From Micromonospora_I sp040659735 (GTDB taxonomy: Bacteria > Actinomycetota > Actinomycetes > Mycobacteriales > Micromonosporaceae), in NCBI RefSeq assembly GCF_040659735.1, contig NZ_JBFANZ010000028.1, positions 1 through 64,000 of the forward strand: a stretch of DNA of 64,000 bases, in the 5' to 3' direction. Below the pieces are notes generated by a model. The model ran no database searches, was not told where the DNA came from, and saw only the letters and a program-made list of their open reading frames with translations. Positions 7,340 to 15,803 of this stretch are shown in pieces. Numbering within the stretch: the stretch's first letter is position 1; each line of letters begins with the position of its first letter. A program made the translations under genes and the position numbers.

Positions 7340-8926
7340 ATGGGAGATCCGCGTGTGCCCGCACTGATGCGGCCGTTCGGACCCTTCGTGCACCTGGGTC
7401 TGCAGGCCCACGAGCTGACCGTCAAAGGGCGCAACACCGAGGCGCTGCGGTTGACCGATGAGTTCGAGGGCATTGTCGGGCTGCTCGGCGACGAGCGGAC
7501 GGTCGCCATGCTGGTCCAGGTGCGCATGTACGCGTTCATCGGGCTGGGGCGTTTCCAGGAGGCCCTGCTCGTCGGCGAGACCCTGTTGCGCCGCCATCGG
7601 GCGACGGGTGCCCGGTGCAGCGAGGCGAAGGCCCTCGCGGACATCGCCGAGGTCCTCGTCCGGATGGGGCGGCTCGACGAGGGGCTGCACCGGCTGGCGC
7701 GCGCGAGCACGATCATGGATCTCATTCCGCAAACCAACCCGCGGTACGCCTCCGCCCTGGCATCGGTCGGTGAGGCGGCCCGCGCCGCCGAACTCTTCGA
7801 GCACGCCGACGAGTGCGTGCGCGTCGCCGTGGAGTGGTTCGAGCCGGACAGCGGCCAACGGGCGGCCATGGAGCTGCAGCGCGCGGAACTGCTCCTCGAA
7901 TGGGGGCTGCGGTTGGAGCAGATCGGCATGATCGACGAGGCCAGCGTCCGGTTCGCCCGGGCGGCGAGCCTGGCGCGGTACTGGGTCACCATGTATCGCG
8001 AGCGGGGCCCGGACGGAGACGCGCCGCTCGCCGCGGCGTTGCTCGCGCTGGGGCTCGCGAAGATCGGCGAGGTCGAGGAGACCGTCGCGCTGTGCGAGTC
8101 GATGATCGTCCCGTTGCGCGCCGCCGGCCAGTACCACGAGGCCCGCCTGGTCCACCTCGCGTACGGGGTCGCGCTGCGCACCCGCGGTGAGCTGCGTGGC
8201 GCGCGACGGGAGTTCATGGCGGCCGAGGAGTTGTCGGCCGCGGAGGGACAGAGCGCGCAGCAACTGCTCTTCCAGTACGAGTTGGCCGCGCTCGCCGCGG
8301 TCGAGTTTCCCGGCGACGGGGCACAGGCGATGCTCGCCGCGCTGCGCGACCACGCTCTCCACCTGTGGCGACTGCGCATGGAGCGCAAGTCGATGCTGCA
8401 TCAGGCGCGCCGGCGGGTGTGGCTGGAGGCCGAGCACGCGCGTGCGGACAGTGCGGCCGGGCAGGACGCGCTGACCGGGCTCGGCAACCGGCGGGTCTAC
8501 GAGCGGCAGATAGTCGCGATCGAAGCCGATCCGGAGACCCCGGTGGTCCTGCTTCTGGTCGATCTTGACCGGTTCAAGCTGATCAACGACCGGTATTCGC
8601 ACGGGATGGGCGACCGGGTGCTGCGTGAGATCGCCTCGGTGCTACGGGCGCACTGCCGCCCCGATGACGTGCCGATCCGGTTCGGCGGCGACGAGTTCGC
8701 GCTCTTCCTGCGGACCGACCTCGCCAGCGCGGCCCGCGTCGGTGAACGCATCCGCCAGGTCATCGCGGGACGTGACTGGGAGGAGTTGGCGCCCGGCCTG
8801 CGGGTCACGGTGAGTCTGGGCGCGGCCGCGCTGGCGCCGGGGATGACCGGACAGGATCTGTTCGACTCGGCGGACCGCCAGTTGTATGTCGCGAAGACGC
8901 ACGGCCGCGACCAGGTGGCCGCCTGA
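7340..8926 (+). CDS. Diguanylate cyclase with N-terminal TPR-like region
   Basis: The start is the ATG after TAGGGAGGCGCAC, giving 528 aa. Residues 1-350 are helical and rich in alternating Ala/Leu/Arg, resembling tetratricopeptide-type repeats; no membrane segment is present, so the enzyme is cytoplasmic. The GGDEF domain begins at DALTGLGNRR, with the metal-binding DLDRFKLINDRYSHGMGD and the active-site GGDEF at 449-453. RPDD at 440-443 lies exactly five residues before it, matching the inhibitory I-site, so product inhibition by cyclic di-GMP is expected. It makes c-di-GMP from two GTP, probably under protein-protein control through the repeat region. Confidence 0.88.
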   Translation: MGDPRVPALMRPFGPFVHLGLQAHELTVKGRNTEALRLTDEFEGIVGLLGDERTVAMLVQVRMYAFIGLGRFQEALLVGETLLRRHRATGARCSEAKALADIAEVLVRMGRLDEGLHRLARASTIMDLIPQTNPRYASALASVGEAARAAELFEHADECVRVAVEWFEPDSGQRAAMELQRAELLLEWGLRLEQIGMIDEASVRFARAASLARYWVTMYRERGPDGDAPLAAALLALGLAKIGEVEETVALCESMIVPLRAAGQYHEARLVHLAYGVALRTRGELRGARREFMAAEELSAAEGQSAQQLLFQYELAALAAVEFPGDGAQAMLAALRDHALHLWRLRMERKSMLHQARRRVWLEAEHARADSAAGQDALTGLGNRRVYERQIVAIEADPETPVVLLLVDLDRFKLINDRYSHGMGDRVLREIASVLRAHCRPDDVPIRFGGDEFALFLRTDLASAARVGERIRQVIAGRDWEELAPGLRVTVSLGAAALAPGMTGQDLFDSADRQLYVAKTHGRDQVAA

Positions 8927-9184
8927 CGAGACGGCCCATCGTCGCACCCTCGACGGATGGCCGTACTGCCATCCGGCGAAATCCATCGAGACCACGACGA
9001 TCGCCACCACCAGCGTGCGCGTCATCGACAGCGTGAACAGCCGCTGCACCGGGTCGTCTGTGTACCGCCGGAATGCGGCATGGACACAGCCACCCGGCGG
9101 ACACTCCGTTTCGTCCGATTACCCCGGGGGTACGGCGAAGGCCAGGCAGGTCGATACGCCGGCCGGTCGGAAGGGAGTGTTCTG

Positions 9185-10369
9185 GTGAAGGCAGTCGTCT
9201 GGCACGGAACGAGGGACGTGCGGGTGGACACGGTGCCCGACCCCGGCATACAGGACCTCAACGACATCGTCATCCGGGTCACATCGAGCGGCATCTGCGG
9301 CTCCGACCTGCACCTCTACGAGGTGCTCGGGCCCTTCATGAGCGCGGGCGACATCCTCGGCCACGAGCCCATGGGCATCGTCGAGGAGGTCGGGCCGGCC
9401 ATCACCAACCTGCGGCCCGGTGACCGCGTGGTCATCCCGTTCAACATCGCCTGCGGCCACTGCTACATGTGCGGGCAGGGCCTGATGACACAGTGCGAGA
9501 GCACCCAGGTGCGCGAGGAGGGCAAGGGGGCGGCGCTGTTCGGCTACACCCGGCTCTACGGCCGCGTCCCGGGCGGGCAGGCCGAATACCTGCGCGTGCC
9601 GCAGGCCCAGTTCGGTCCGATCGTGGTGCCGCAGGGCCCGTCCGACGACCGGTTCGTCTACCTGTCGGACGTGCTGCCGACGGCCTGGCAGGCGGTGGAG
9701 TACGCGGCCGTGCCGCCCGGCGGTTCGGTGGTCGTGCTCGGACTCGGCCCGATCGGCGACATGGCCACCCGGGTGGCCATGCACCGCGGGGCGGGCCGGG
9801 TGATCGGCGTCGACCTGGTGCCGGAGCGGCTGGCCCGGGCGCGGGCCAACGGGGTCGAGACGCTCGACCTGACCGCGCACGACGATGTCGCCGAGGCGAT
9901 CCGCGACCTGACCGACGGGCGTGGTCCCGACGCGGTCATCGACGCGGTCGGCATGGAGGCGCACGGATCGCCGGCCGGCAAACTCGCCCAGCGGGTCGCC
10001 GGGCTGCTGCCGGACGCCGTCGCGGCCAAACTGATCGAGAAGGCCGGCGTGGATCGGCTCGCCGCGTTGCACCTGGCCATCGACATCGTCCGGCGGGGCG
10101 GCACCATCTCCTTGTCCGGGGTGTACGGCGGGATGGCCGATCCGCTGCCGTTGATGGTGCTGTTCGACAAGCAGATCCAGCTGCGGATGGGGCAGGCCAA
10201 CGTGCGGCGGTGGGTCGACGACATCATGCCGCTGCTGACCGGCGACGGGGACCCGCTCGGGGTCGAGACGTTCGCGACGCACCGCGTACCGCTCGACGAC
10301 GCGCCCCTGGCGTACGAGAACTTCCAGCAGAAGAAGGACGGCGCGGTCAAGGTGCTGCTCAAGCCCTGA
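9185..10369 (+). CDS. Zinc-dependent medium-chain dehydrogenase (formaldehyde-dehydrogenase-like)
   Basis: The GTG start is preceded by GGAAGGGAG; the product is 394 aa. Catalytic zinc ligands are seen in GICGSDLHLYE and GHEPMGIVEEVG, and a structural zinc site in CGHCYMCGQGLMTQC. A Rossmann NAD-binding motif GLGPIGDMA follows. Length and the insertion AQRVAGLLPDAVAAKLIEK fit the subgroup close to glutathione-independent formaldehyde dehydrogenase and threonine-dehydrogenase-like enzymes. It likely oxidises a small alcohol or aldehyde adduct with NAD. It is monocistronic, ending in a strong hairpin. Confidence 0.85.
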   Translation: MKAVVWHGTRDVRVDTVPDPGIQDLNDIVIRVTSSGICGSDLHLYEVLGPFMSAGDILGHEPMGIVEEVGPAITNLRPGDRVVIPFNIACGHCYMCGQGLMTQCESTQVREEGKGAALFGYTRLYGRVPGGQAEYLRVPQAQFGPIVVPQGPSDDRFVYLSDVLPTAWQAVEYAAVPPGGSVVVLGLGPIGDMATRVAMHRGAGRVIGVDLVPERLARARANGVETLDLTAHDDVAEAIRDLTDGRGPDAVIDAVGMEAHGSPAGKLAQRVAGLLPDAVAAKLIEKAGVDRLAALHLAIDIVRRGGTISLSGVYGGMADPLPLMVLFDKQIQLRMGQANVRRWVDDIMPLLTGDGDPLGVETFATHRVPLDDAPLAYENFQQKKDGAVKVLLKP

Positions 10370-10689
10370 GTGAAGGATCCCGCGCCCCTCCGCACGACGG
10401 AGTGCGGCGCTGAGCGCGCGGATGGCGTGCGTCCGGAGCCCGGGCGACGCCATCCGCGCGAATAAGGGCGACGGCTACTGCGCGGCCGCCGCGTTGCCCA
10501 CTCCGCGCTGGCCGAGGCCGCTCCGAAGTAGATCGGAGACGGACAGGCTCCCCAATGACCGGGCGTCGCGATCCACGAGGCCTGAATCCAGTCCGCGCGG
10601 CGAACCGTGACCCACGTCACATCGACGGTTGGCTCCGAAACGTCGGGGTAGCCCGGAACGTCACCGCCTTGTCTGATCGGAGCTGTTGG
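10370..10689. other. Intergenic region: terminator plus upstream region of flavin reductase
   Basis: The left half carries the 14-bp hairpin listed separately. The right half (about 10560-10689) is the leader of the flavoprotein gene; GTGACCCACGTCAC and GGAACGTCACC are visible but no promoter class is certain. No small gene was recognised. Confidence 0.45.
10415..10460 (+). terminator. Strong hairpin terminator after the dehydrogenase gene
   Basis: CGCGCGGATGGCGT at 10415-10428 pairs perfectly with ACGCCATCCGCGCG at 10447-10460 over an 18-nt loop, 45 bp past the dehydrogenase stop codon. No long U-tract follows, as is common in high-GC actinomycetes. Confidence 0.7.
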
Positions 10690-11298
10690 ATGTCGACGTT
10701 GCGTGCCCTGGTCCTGTGTTGTTCGCTCAAGCCGTCGCCGGCGTCGTCCAGTTCGGAGCTGCTCGGGCGGGAGGTCCTCGCTGCGCTCGCCGACCACGAC
10801 ATCGACGGCGACGTGATCCGGGTGGTGGACCACGACGTCAAGTTCGGTGTCTCCACGGACGAGGGCGACGGCGACGCCTGGCCGTCGATCCGCGCCAAGC
10901 TGCTCGACGCGCAGGTGCTCATCATCGCCACCCCGATCTGGTTGGGGCAGCCGTCCAGCGTCTGCAAGATGGTGCTCGAGCGGCTGAACGCCGAGTTGTC
11001 CGAGACTGACGACCAGGGCCGACCGCTGACCTACGGCAAGGTCGCCACCGTGGCGGTCGTCGGAAACGAGGACGGCGCCCACCACGTGACCGCCGAGGTC
11101 CTGCAGGCCCTCAACGATGTGGGCTTCACGGTCCCCGCCGCGGCCGCCGCCTACTGGGTCGGCGAGGCGATGGGGTCGGTCGACTACGACAAGGCGGGAC
11201 CGAAGCCGGATACGACCGGGGCCGCCACCCGGACACTGGCGGCCAACGCCGCCCACCTGGCGCGCCTGCTGACGGGCAGCCCGTATCCGCCGAGCTGA
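10690..11298 (+). CDS. NAD(P)H-dependent FMN reductase / flavodoxin-like protein
   Basis: The 202 aa protein starts at MSTLRALVLCCSLKPSPASS, a typical first strand and phosphate-binding loop (here SLKPSPASSSS) of NADPH-dependent FMN reductases. The middle carries the flavodoxin-like strand VLIIATPIWLGQPSSVCKMVLERL, in which the TPIWLG loop contacts the flavin ring in relatives. It is cytoplasmic and probably reduces quinones or flavin with NAD(P)H. It is followed closely by a small membrane protein gene in the same direction. Confidence 0.8.
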   Translation: MSTLRALVLCCSLKPSPASSSSELLGREVLAALADHDIDGDVIRVVDHDVKFGVSTDEGDGDAWPSIRAKLLDAQVLIIATPIWLGQPSSVCKMVLERLNAELSETDDQGRPLTYGKVATVAVVGNEDGAHHVTAEVLQALNDVGFTVPAAAAAYWVGEAMGSVDYDKAGPKPDTTGAATRTLAANAAHLARLLTGSPYPPS

Positions 11299-11409
11299 CG
11301 GCACCTCCGCGGCAGCGGGTCCCGGCCCCTCGGCACGTTCGTGACCAGTCGATGGGTCGCGAAGGCCGACGCTGTTTCCGTGGCCGACCGTCGGGGTAGG
11401 GCGGTGCGC

Positions 11410-11841
11410 ATGAGTGCCGAGGAGGCCGCCGGGCGCAAGCGCCCGCGGCCGCACATGCCCAGCGACGTCACACCGCGGCTGTCGGTTTTTGATCGGTTCG
11501 CCACCCGGGCGGCGATGCTGGTGTCCCGCGCCTGGTTCTTTGCCTGCTGCGTCCTGCTGGTGCTGCTCTGGGCGCCGTCGGTTCTGCTGATCGGCAACAT
11601 CGACACCTGGCAGCTGATCATCAACACGGCCACCACGATCGTGACGTTCCTGCTCGTGGCCCTGCTGCAGAACACCCAGACCCGCAACGACGCGGCCACG
11701 CAGGACAAGCTCAACGCGATCGCGGAGGCGATGGCCGAGCTGATGACGCATACCGCCGACATCCACGACCGTCGCGAACTGCGGCGGTCGGTGCGGGAAC
11801 TCCGCGATGCGGTCGGCCTGGAGGACGAGGAGAGCGCCTGA
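11410..11841 (+). CDS. Low-affinity iron permease-family small membrane protein
   Basis: The chosen ATG follows GGGTAGGGCG; the GTG at 11341 would add 23 residues without a better leader. The 143 aa product has a short basic N-terminus, two close membrane helices (about residues 35-60 and 68-92) and the motif DTWQLIINTATTIVTFLLV followed by LLQNTQTRN, the hallmark of the low-affinity iron permease family. A charged coiled tail follows. Iron transport by bacterial members is mostly inferred from the fungal name, so the role is open. It converges on the end of the CIS gene block. Confidence 0.75.
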   Translation: MSAEEAAGRKRPRPHMPSDVTPRLSVFDRFATRAAMLVSRAWFFACCVLLVLLWAPSVLLIGNIDTWQLIINTATTIVTFLLVALLQNTQTRNDAATQDKLNAIAEAMAELMTHTADIHDRRELRRSVRELRDAVGLEDEESA

Positions 11842-11856
11842 TCCCGATTTCCGGGC

Positions 11857-12228
11857 TCAGCTCGTTCGCCAACTCGCCGTCGACGTCACACTCACCGTGT
11901 TGCCGAACGAATCACTGGTCTCGTCGCCGTCGACGAGCGGGTCGCTGCCGCCGACCTTCAGCGTCCGCGTCCCGGGGCTGAGCGTGACGACGGACGGGGG
12001 CGACGTGAACGCGTTGCCGTTTGAGGTGAGCGTGCCGGTGAAGGTGAAGGTGCAGGACGCCGACCGGATGACGCGTTTACCGTCGGCGCCCGCGACCGTA
12101 ACCGGGGTCTCGGCGACCGGACCGACCGCCGCCCAGGCGCCGGTCGCCGTCGGCGCCTTGTCGTTCGGGTAGTTCGTTCTGCCGCTGGCCGTTGCCGCGG
12201 CGTCCCCGGCCCGCGCGACGGCCTTCAT
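11857..12228 (-). CDS. PAAR-like spike-tip protein of the contractile injection system
   Basis: The 123 aa protein begins MKAVARAGDAAATASG, resembling the ARxGD opening of PAAR/PAAR-like proteins, and ends with a repeating beta-rich segment containing SDPLVDGDETSDSFGNTVSV. Small beta proteins of this kind cap the spike in T4, T6SS and extracellular CIS particles (Afp10-like role). Its ATG overlaps the stop of the preceding gene by four bases (ATGA), so it is translationally coupled as the last gene of the cluster. A Cys in the middle (SASCTFTF) could take part in metal binding. The assignment rests on pattern and position. Confidence 0.55.
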   Translation of the reverse strand: MKAVARAGDAAATASGRTNYPNDKAPTATGAWAAVGPVAETPVTVAGADGKRVIRSASCTFTFTGTLTSNGNAFTSPPSVVTLSPGTRTLKVGGSDPLVDGDETSDSFGNTVSVTSTASWRTS

Positions 12229-13430
12229 CGTGACCGGCCCCGAATCGCGGTGGCGACCCGCGCCCGCGCCACCGCGAGCCGGAGCGCTTCCGTGCTCACC
12301 TGCACGCCGCTGCCGGCCACCCGGCCGGCGAGGTCGGTGCTGGTCATGCCCGCCAGCCCGCCGACCGAGGTGTCCACCCCGGCCCCGGAGAGCAGGCCGA
12401 TTACCGTCGCGTCGACCCCCACGCCCGTCGCGTCCGCCGAGCGGAGCGAGGTGATGCTGCCACGCCGCAGTCGGCTTTCCGTGATCACCGCGCTGGTGGT
12501 CGCTGTGACGGTCTCGGCCGGCAGGGTGCCCACCACGTGCGCCGCGATCGTGTCGACGGCGCCCGGCACGTTCTTGAGCTGGACGTCGGCCGGCATCGAC
12601 GCCAGCACGGACGCGAGCGTTTCGCCGGTGGGCAGGGCCAGCCCGCCGGCGGTGGCGCGTAGCTCGGCCACCGTGGCGCCGTCCGGACGATCGACGAGCT
12701 CGCGGATGCGGGGCACGGTGATCGCGTCCTCCAGCCCCGCGAAGAGGTCGATGAGTTCGTTCGGCCGCACCTTCGCCGGATCGAAGACCAGGCCCGGCCC
12801 CGGATCGAGGATCTTCGTCCGCACGTTGCCGCCGAGGGATGAACCGGCGAACTCCACCAGCGTGAAATCGTCGCCGACGTTGGCGATGAACGCGTCCTTC
12901 TGGCCGACCTTGACGCTGCCGACGATGCCCAGCCCGGTGCCGTTGAGTGACTTCTCCGGCAGCGCCTCCCTGCGGAGCTCGAAGATGTCGTTCTGCAGCA
13001 CCGTCAGCTTGCTCTCGATCTCCCGCACGACGCCCACCAGGTCGGCACGGAGCTCCGCCGCGCACGCCCCGAGCCGGCGGAACTGCTCGGCGATCGCATC
13101 GAACTCGTTCTCGATCCCGTGGAAGCGTGCGTTGAAGCCGAGTTCCTCGGGCGTCGCGGCCGCCTGCACCCGGTCCTCGCCGTCCACCCAGTCCGCATGC
13201 GTGAAGCTGCGCGCGTAGGTGACGTCGCAGCGCGGGTCGTGGGTCTGGACGTCCGTGACGAAGTCGAACGGTGCGGGGCTGGTGTTGCCGGTCGCGCCGA
13301 CGTACCAGAAACCGATGATCTCGCCGATCTTCGACTCGGCCAGACCGGCCTGCTTCAACGTCCCGGCGACCTTGGTGCTCGAGACGCCATCGATGAGGAT
13401 GTCGTTGTCGACAAAGCTGAACTTGGCCAT
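12225..13430 (-). CDS. CIS-cluster protein of unknown function, 401 aa
   Basis: It starts MAKFSFVDNDILIDGVSS behind AGGAGGTAGGC. No domain is recognised. The N-terminal 100 residues are mixed alpha/beta, residues 100-160 are strongly helical with charged heptad-like spacing (ENEFDAIAEQFRRLGACAAE, then REIESKLTVLQNDIFELRRE), and the C-terminal half is Ala/Val/Thr-rich with repeated short strands. It sits between the 789 aa baseplate-like protein and the PAAR-like tip and is coupled to the latter. A fibre, tip adaptor or released effector are all possible. Its size excludes a simple chaperone. Confidence 0.6.
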   Translation of the reverse strand: MAKFSFVDNDILIDGVSSTKVAGTLKQAGLAESKIGEIIGFWYVGATGNTSPAPFDFVTDVQTHDPRCDVTYARSFTHADWVDGEDRVQAAATPEELGFNARFHGIENEFDAIAEQFRRLGACAAELRADLVGVVREIESKLTVLQNDIFELRREALPEKSLNGTGLGIVGSVKVGQKDAFIANVGDDFTLVEFAGSSLGGNVRTKILDPGPGLVFDPAKVRPNELIDLFAGLEDAITVPRIRELVDRPDGATVAELRATAGGLALPTGETLASVLASMPADVQLKNVPGAVDTIAAHVVGTLPAETVTATTSAVITESRLRRGSITSLRSADATGVGVDATVIGLLSGAGVDTSVGGLAGMTSTDLAGRVAGSGVQVSTEALRLAVARARVATAIRGRSR

Positions 13431-13432
13431 GC

Positions 13433-15802
13433 CTACCTCCTGGGCGGGTCGGCGTCGGGATATCGGTCGGCCCCATCCGGTCGGCGGCGACGGAACCGGG
13501 TGTAGCTGCGGGAGACCCGGCTGGACAGGAAGGTGGGCTCCCCGCCGTCGACGCTGACGTGGTTGCGCCGTAGATCAAATGTGTTGATCTCGATGCCCAG
13601 CGGGCACAGATGCTCGAGCAGGTTCATCACGTAGCCGTACTGCTCGAGACTCAGCACGTCGTCTCCGGGTAGTTCGACGCGCACCTCGTACGGGTCGGGG
13701 AGGCCCCGCCGGGCGTACGCCACGCAGACCAGCAGGGCCAGGCCGGCGCGGCGACCGCGCACGGTGACGCGACCCCCGGCGCCGCGCTGCAGTTCCAACG
13801 TGGCCCCGCCCTTCACCGCCGGCAGTTCCGTGACGTACCAGCGGTACGCGGCCGGCGGCGGCTCGCCGGGACGGTTCGATCCGCCGGGCAGGACCGACAA
13901 CGCGCCGAGCAGCAGCACCCCGTCGCCCGATGGCGCGGGCAGCACCCGTACGGAGTGGAACCCCGCCGCGGTCAGGGCGTCAGAGCGGGCGATCATGCGG
14001 TCCCGAAGTTCCCTCGCCGGGTCGGACTCCGGGTTGACGGCCCCGACCGGATCATCAACGTGGACGCCGAGCAGCAGGTCGAGGTCGTACGCCTCGAGGA
14101 TCCGCGTGGCGAGTTCGCCCGGCAGCGCCGGCGCGAGCCCGATGGAGGCCAGCGGCGACAGCACCACCGGCAGGTCCGGTGCCGCGGCGGAGAGCTCTTC
14201 CAGTGCGGTACGAAGCTCCTCGGGGGCGAGCAGGATCGGGTTGCCGCCCGCCTCGGCGAGCGGTGCCCGCGCCCGCTGCCACGCCTCGTCGACGAGGACG
14301 TGCCGCCCCGTGCTGTCGTCCTGGCGCAGGCGGGCGACGAACTCCGCGGTCGCGCCCGGCGCCACCTGCTCCGGGCCCTCGACCACGAGCCCCATCGACG
14401 GGAGCGGGGACAGGTACACACTTTTGTCGTCCGGCGCGGTGACCGTGGCCATCCCCGCGGCCGAGAAGAGCCACGCGCCGAGCGGATCATCGGCGGTGTC
14501 CCGCGGCTCGGCGCCGACGATGGCGGCGAGCAGTTCGGGATCGACGTCACCGTCCGCGCCGGGCAACTGCACCCGCTCCCCGGCGGCCGCCGCATCCCGC
14601 GCGGCGCGCGCGGCGGTGACGGCACGGCCCAGCCGGGTTGCGGTGACCCGGCGGACGGTCACCCCCAGGCCCAGTTCATGCCGCGGGTCGGGCGTCGCGG
14701 TCCAGGCCCGCAGCAACGACAGCGATCCGTCCCCGGTCAGCAGCTCCAGCAACAGGACGGCGCGCGCGAGACTCGTCGCGGTCAGCGTCGTCATGTACCT
14801 CGGCCGGGTGCCGCCCCCGGTGCGGGACAGCGCCCCGGTCAAGGTGGCCCGGACCCGGGTGAGTCGTTCCCGGGTGGCGGCGGGCAGCTGCGTCGGCGGC
14901 GCCGCGTCGAGGTCGGCGAGCAGACCGCCGGTGAGCAGGCCAGCGAACCGTTCGCGGGCCGGAACATCCGCGCCGACCTGCACCAGCCGGACCGCGATCG
15001 CGAGCTGCCCGGCCTGCTCCAGCACCCGGAAACGCGATGTCACCCCGACGGTGGCCGGCAGTCCGGCGGCGGGCTGCTCCGGTGACCCCGGCCCGTTGAG
15101 CGCGGCGGAGAAACCGGCCGGGGTGGCCAGCCGCCACGACGAGTAGACGGCGAGCCGGGTCCGGTACCGGTCATCCGGTTCGTCCGCCAGCCGCGGCACG
15201 GCCAGATCCGCTCCGTGCGCGTCGAGGGCGGCGCCGCGGGCCAGCGCGACGTGCCGGGCGGCGGTCACCTCCCGGGCGGCGGCGAGCAGCCGCTGCTTCT
15301 CCAGCGTCGACAGGTACACCATCCGGGAGAGGAGTCCGTCGAGCACAATGCCGTCGACCAGCGTGGCGGCGTCGGCGTCCGACAGGGGCGGACCGGTGGT
15401 CACGAGCACGGCTTCGGCGTCGTGGGCGATCGCCGCGGCGTCGGCGCCGTCCACGTGCCACACCCGCGCCCGCACGGTGAACGAACCGGTGCCGTCCGAG
15501 CCGGCGGGCAGCCGTGGCACGTAGAGCGGAAGCACCGAACCGGCGGCGGTATACGCCCCGAAGACGACCGGCGCCAACTGCTCCCCGTTCACCTCCGCGT
15601 GGACCAGCACCGCGGTCCGGGCGAGCGCCATCCGCAGCCGCACCAGCAGCGCGGGATGCCGGCGGGGGCCCTCGACCGCGAACCGGCCGCCGGTGAGCGT
15701 CAGCTCGTCGCGGATCGCGGCCGCCGCGAACGGCGGCGTGAGCAGGTCCAGGGCCGTTTCCAACCCGGACCCGGCGACCGTACGGGGCGGGATCGGGCGC
15801 AT
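13433..15802 (-). CDS. Large baseplate-like protein of the CIS, 789 aa
   Basis: This gene begins one base after the stop of the baseplate J-like gene, the place held by the second wedge protein (Afp12/gp6-like) in known extracellular CIS. Within it, ADEPDDRYRTRLAVYSSWR resembles the EDDxYRxRI turn of baseplate J-type wedge proteins, supporting that role. The rest is unusually long, with several alternating helical and beta blocks and a C-terminal 60 residues ending in a basic tail (YTRFRRRRPDGADRYPDADP). No catalytic motif was recognised. The wedge assignment is an inference from one motif and gene order. Confidence 0.5.
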   Translation of the reverse strand: MRPIPPRTVAGSGLETALDLLTPPFAAAAIRDELTLTGGRFAVEGPRRHPALLVRLRMALARTAVLVHAEVNGEQLAPVVFGAYTAAGSVLPLYVPRLPAGSDGTGSFTVRARVWHVDGADAAAIAHDAEAVLVTTGPPLSDADAATLVDGIVLDGLLSRMVYLSTLEKQRLLAAAREVTAARHVALARGAALDAHGADLAVPRLADEPDDRYRTRLAVYSSWRLATPAGFSAALNGPGSPEQPAAGLPATVGVTSRFRVLEQAGQLAIAVRLVQVGADVPARERFAGLLTGGLLADLDAAPPTQLPAATRERLTRVRATLTGALSRTGGGTRPRYMTTLTATSLARAVLLLELLTGDGSLSLLRAWTATPDPRHELGLGVTVRRVTATRLGRAVTAARAARDAAAAGERVQLPGADGDVDPELLAAIVGAEPRDTADDPLGAWLFSAAGMATVTAPDDKSVYLSPLPSMGLVVEGPEQVAPGATAEFVARLRQDDSTGRHVLVDEAWQRARAPLAEAGGNPILLAPEELRTALEELSAAAPDLPVVLSPLASIGLAPALPGELATRILEAYDLDLLLGVHVDDPVGAVNPESDPARELRDRMIARSDALTAAGFHSVRVLPAPSGDGVLLLGALSVLPGGSNRPGEPPPAAYRWYVTELPAVKGGATLELQRGAGGRVTVRGRRAGLALLVCVAYARRGLPDPYEVRVELPGDDVLSLEQYGYVMNLLEHLCPLGIEINTFDLRRNHVSVDGGEPTFLSSRVSRSYTRFRRRRPDGADRYPDADPPRR

Positions 15803-15803
15803 C

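Noticed and set aside
7220..8602. Minus-strand frames opposite the GGDEF gene
   Set aside because: No domain, composition biased to Arg/Ser/Pro, while the plus strand has an intact GGDEF domain and a ribosome site.
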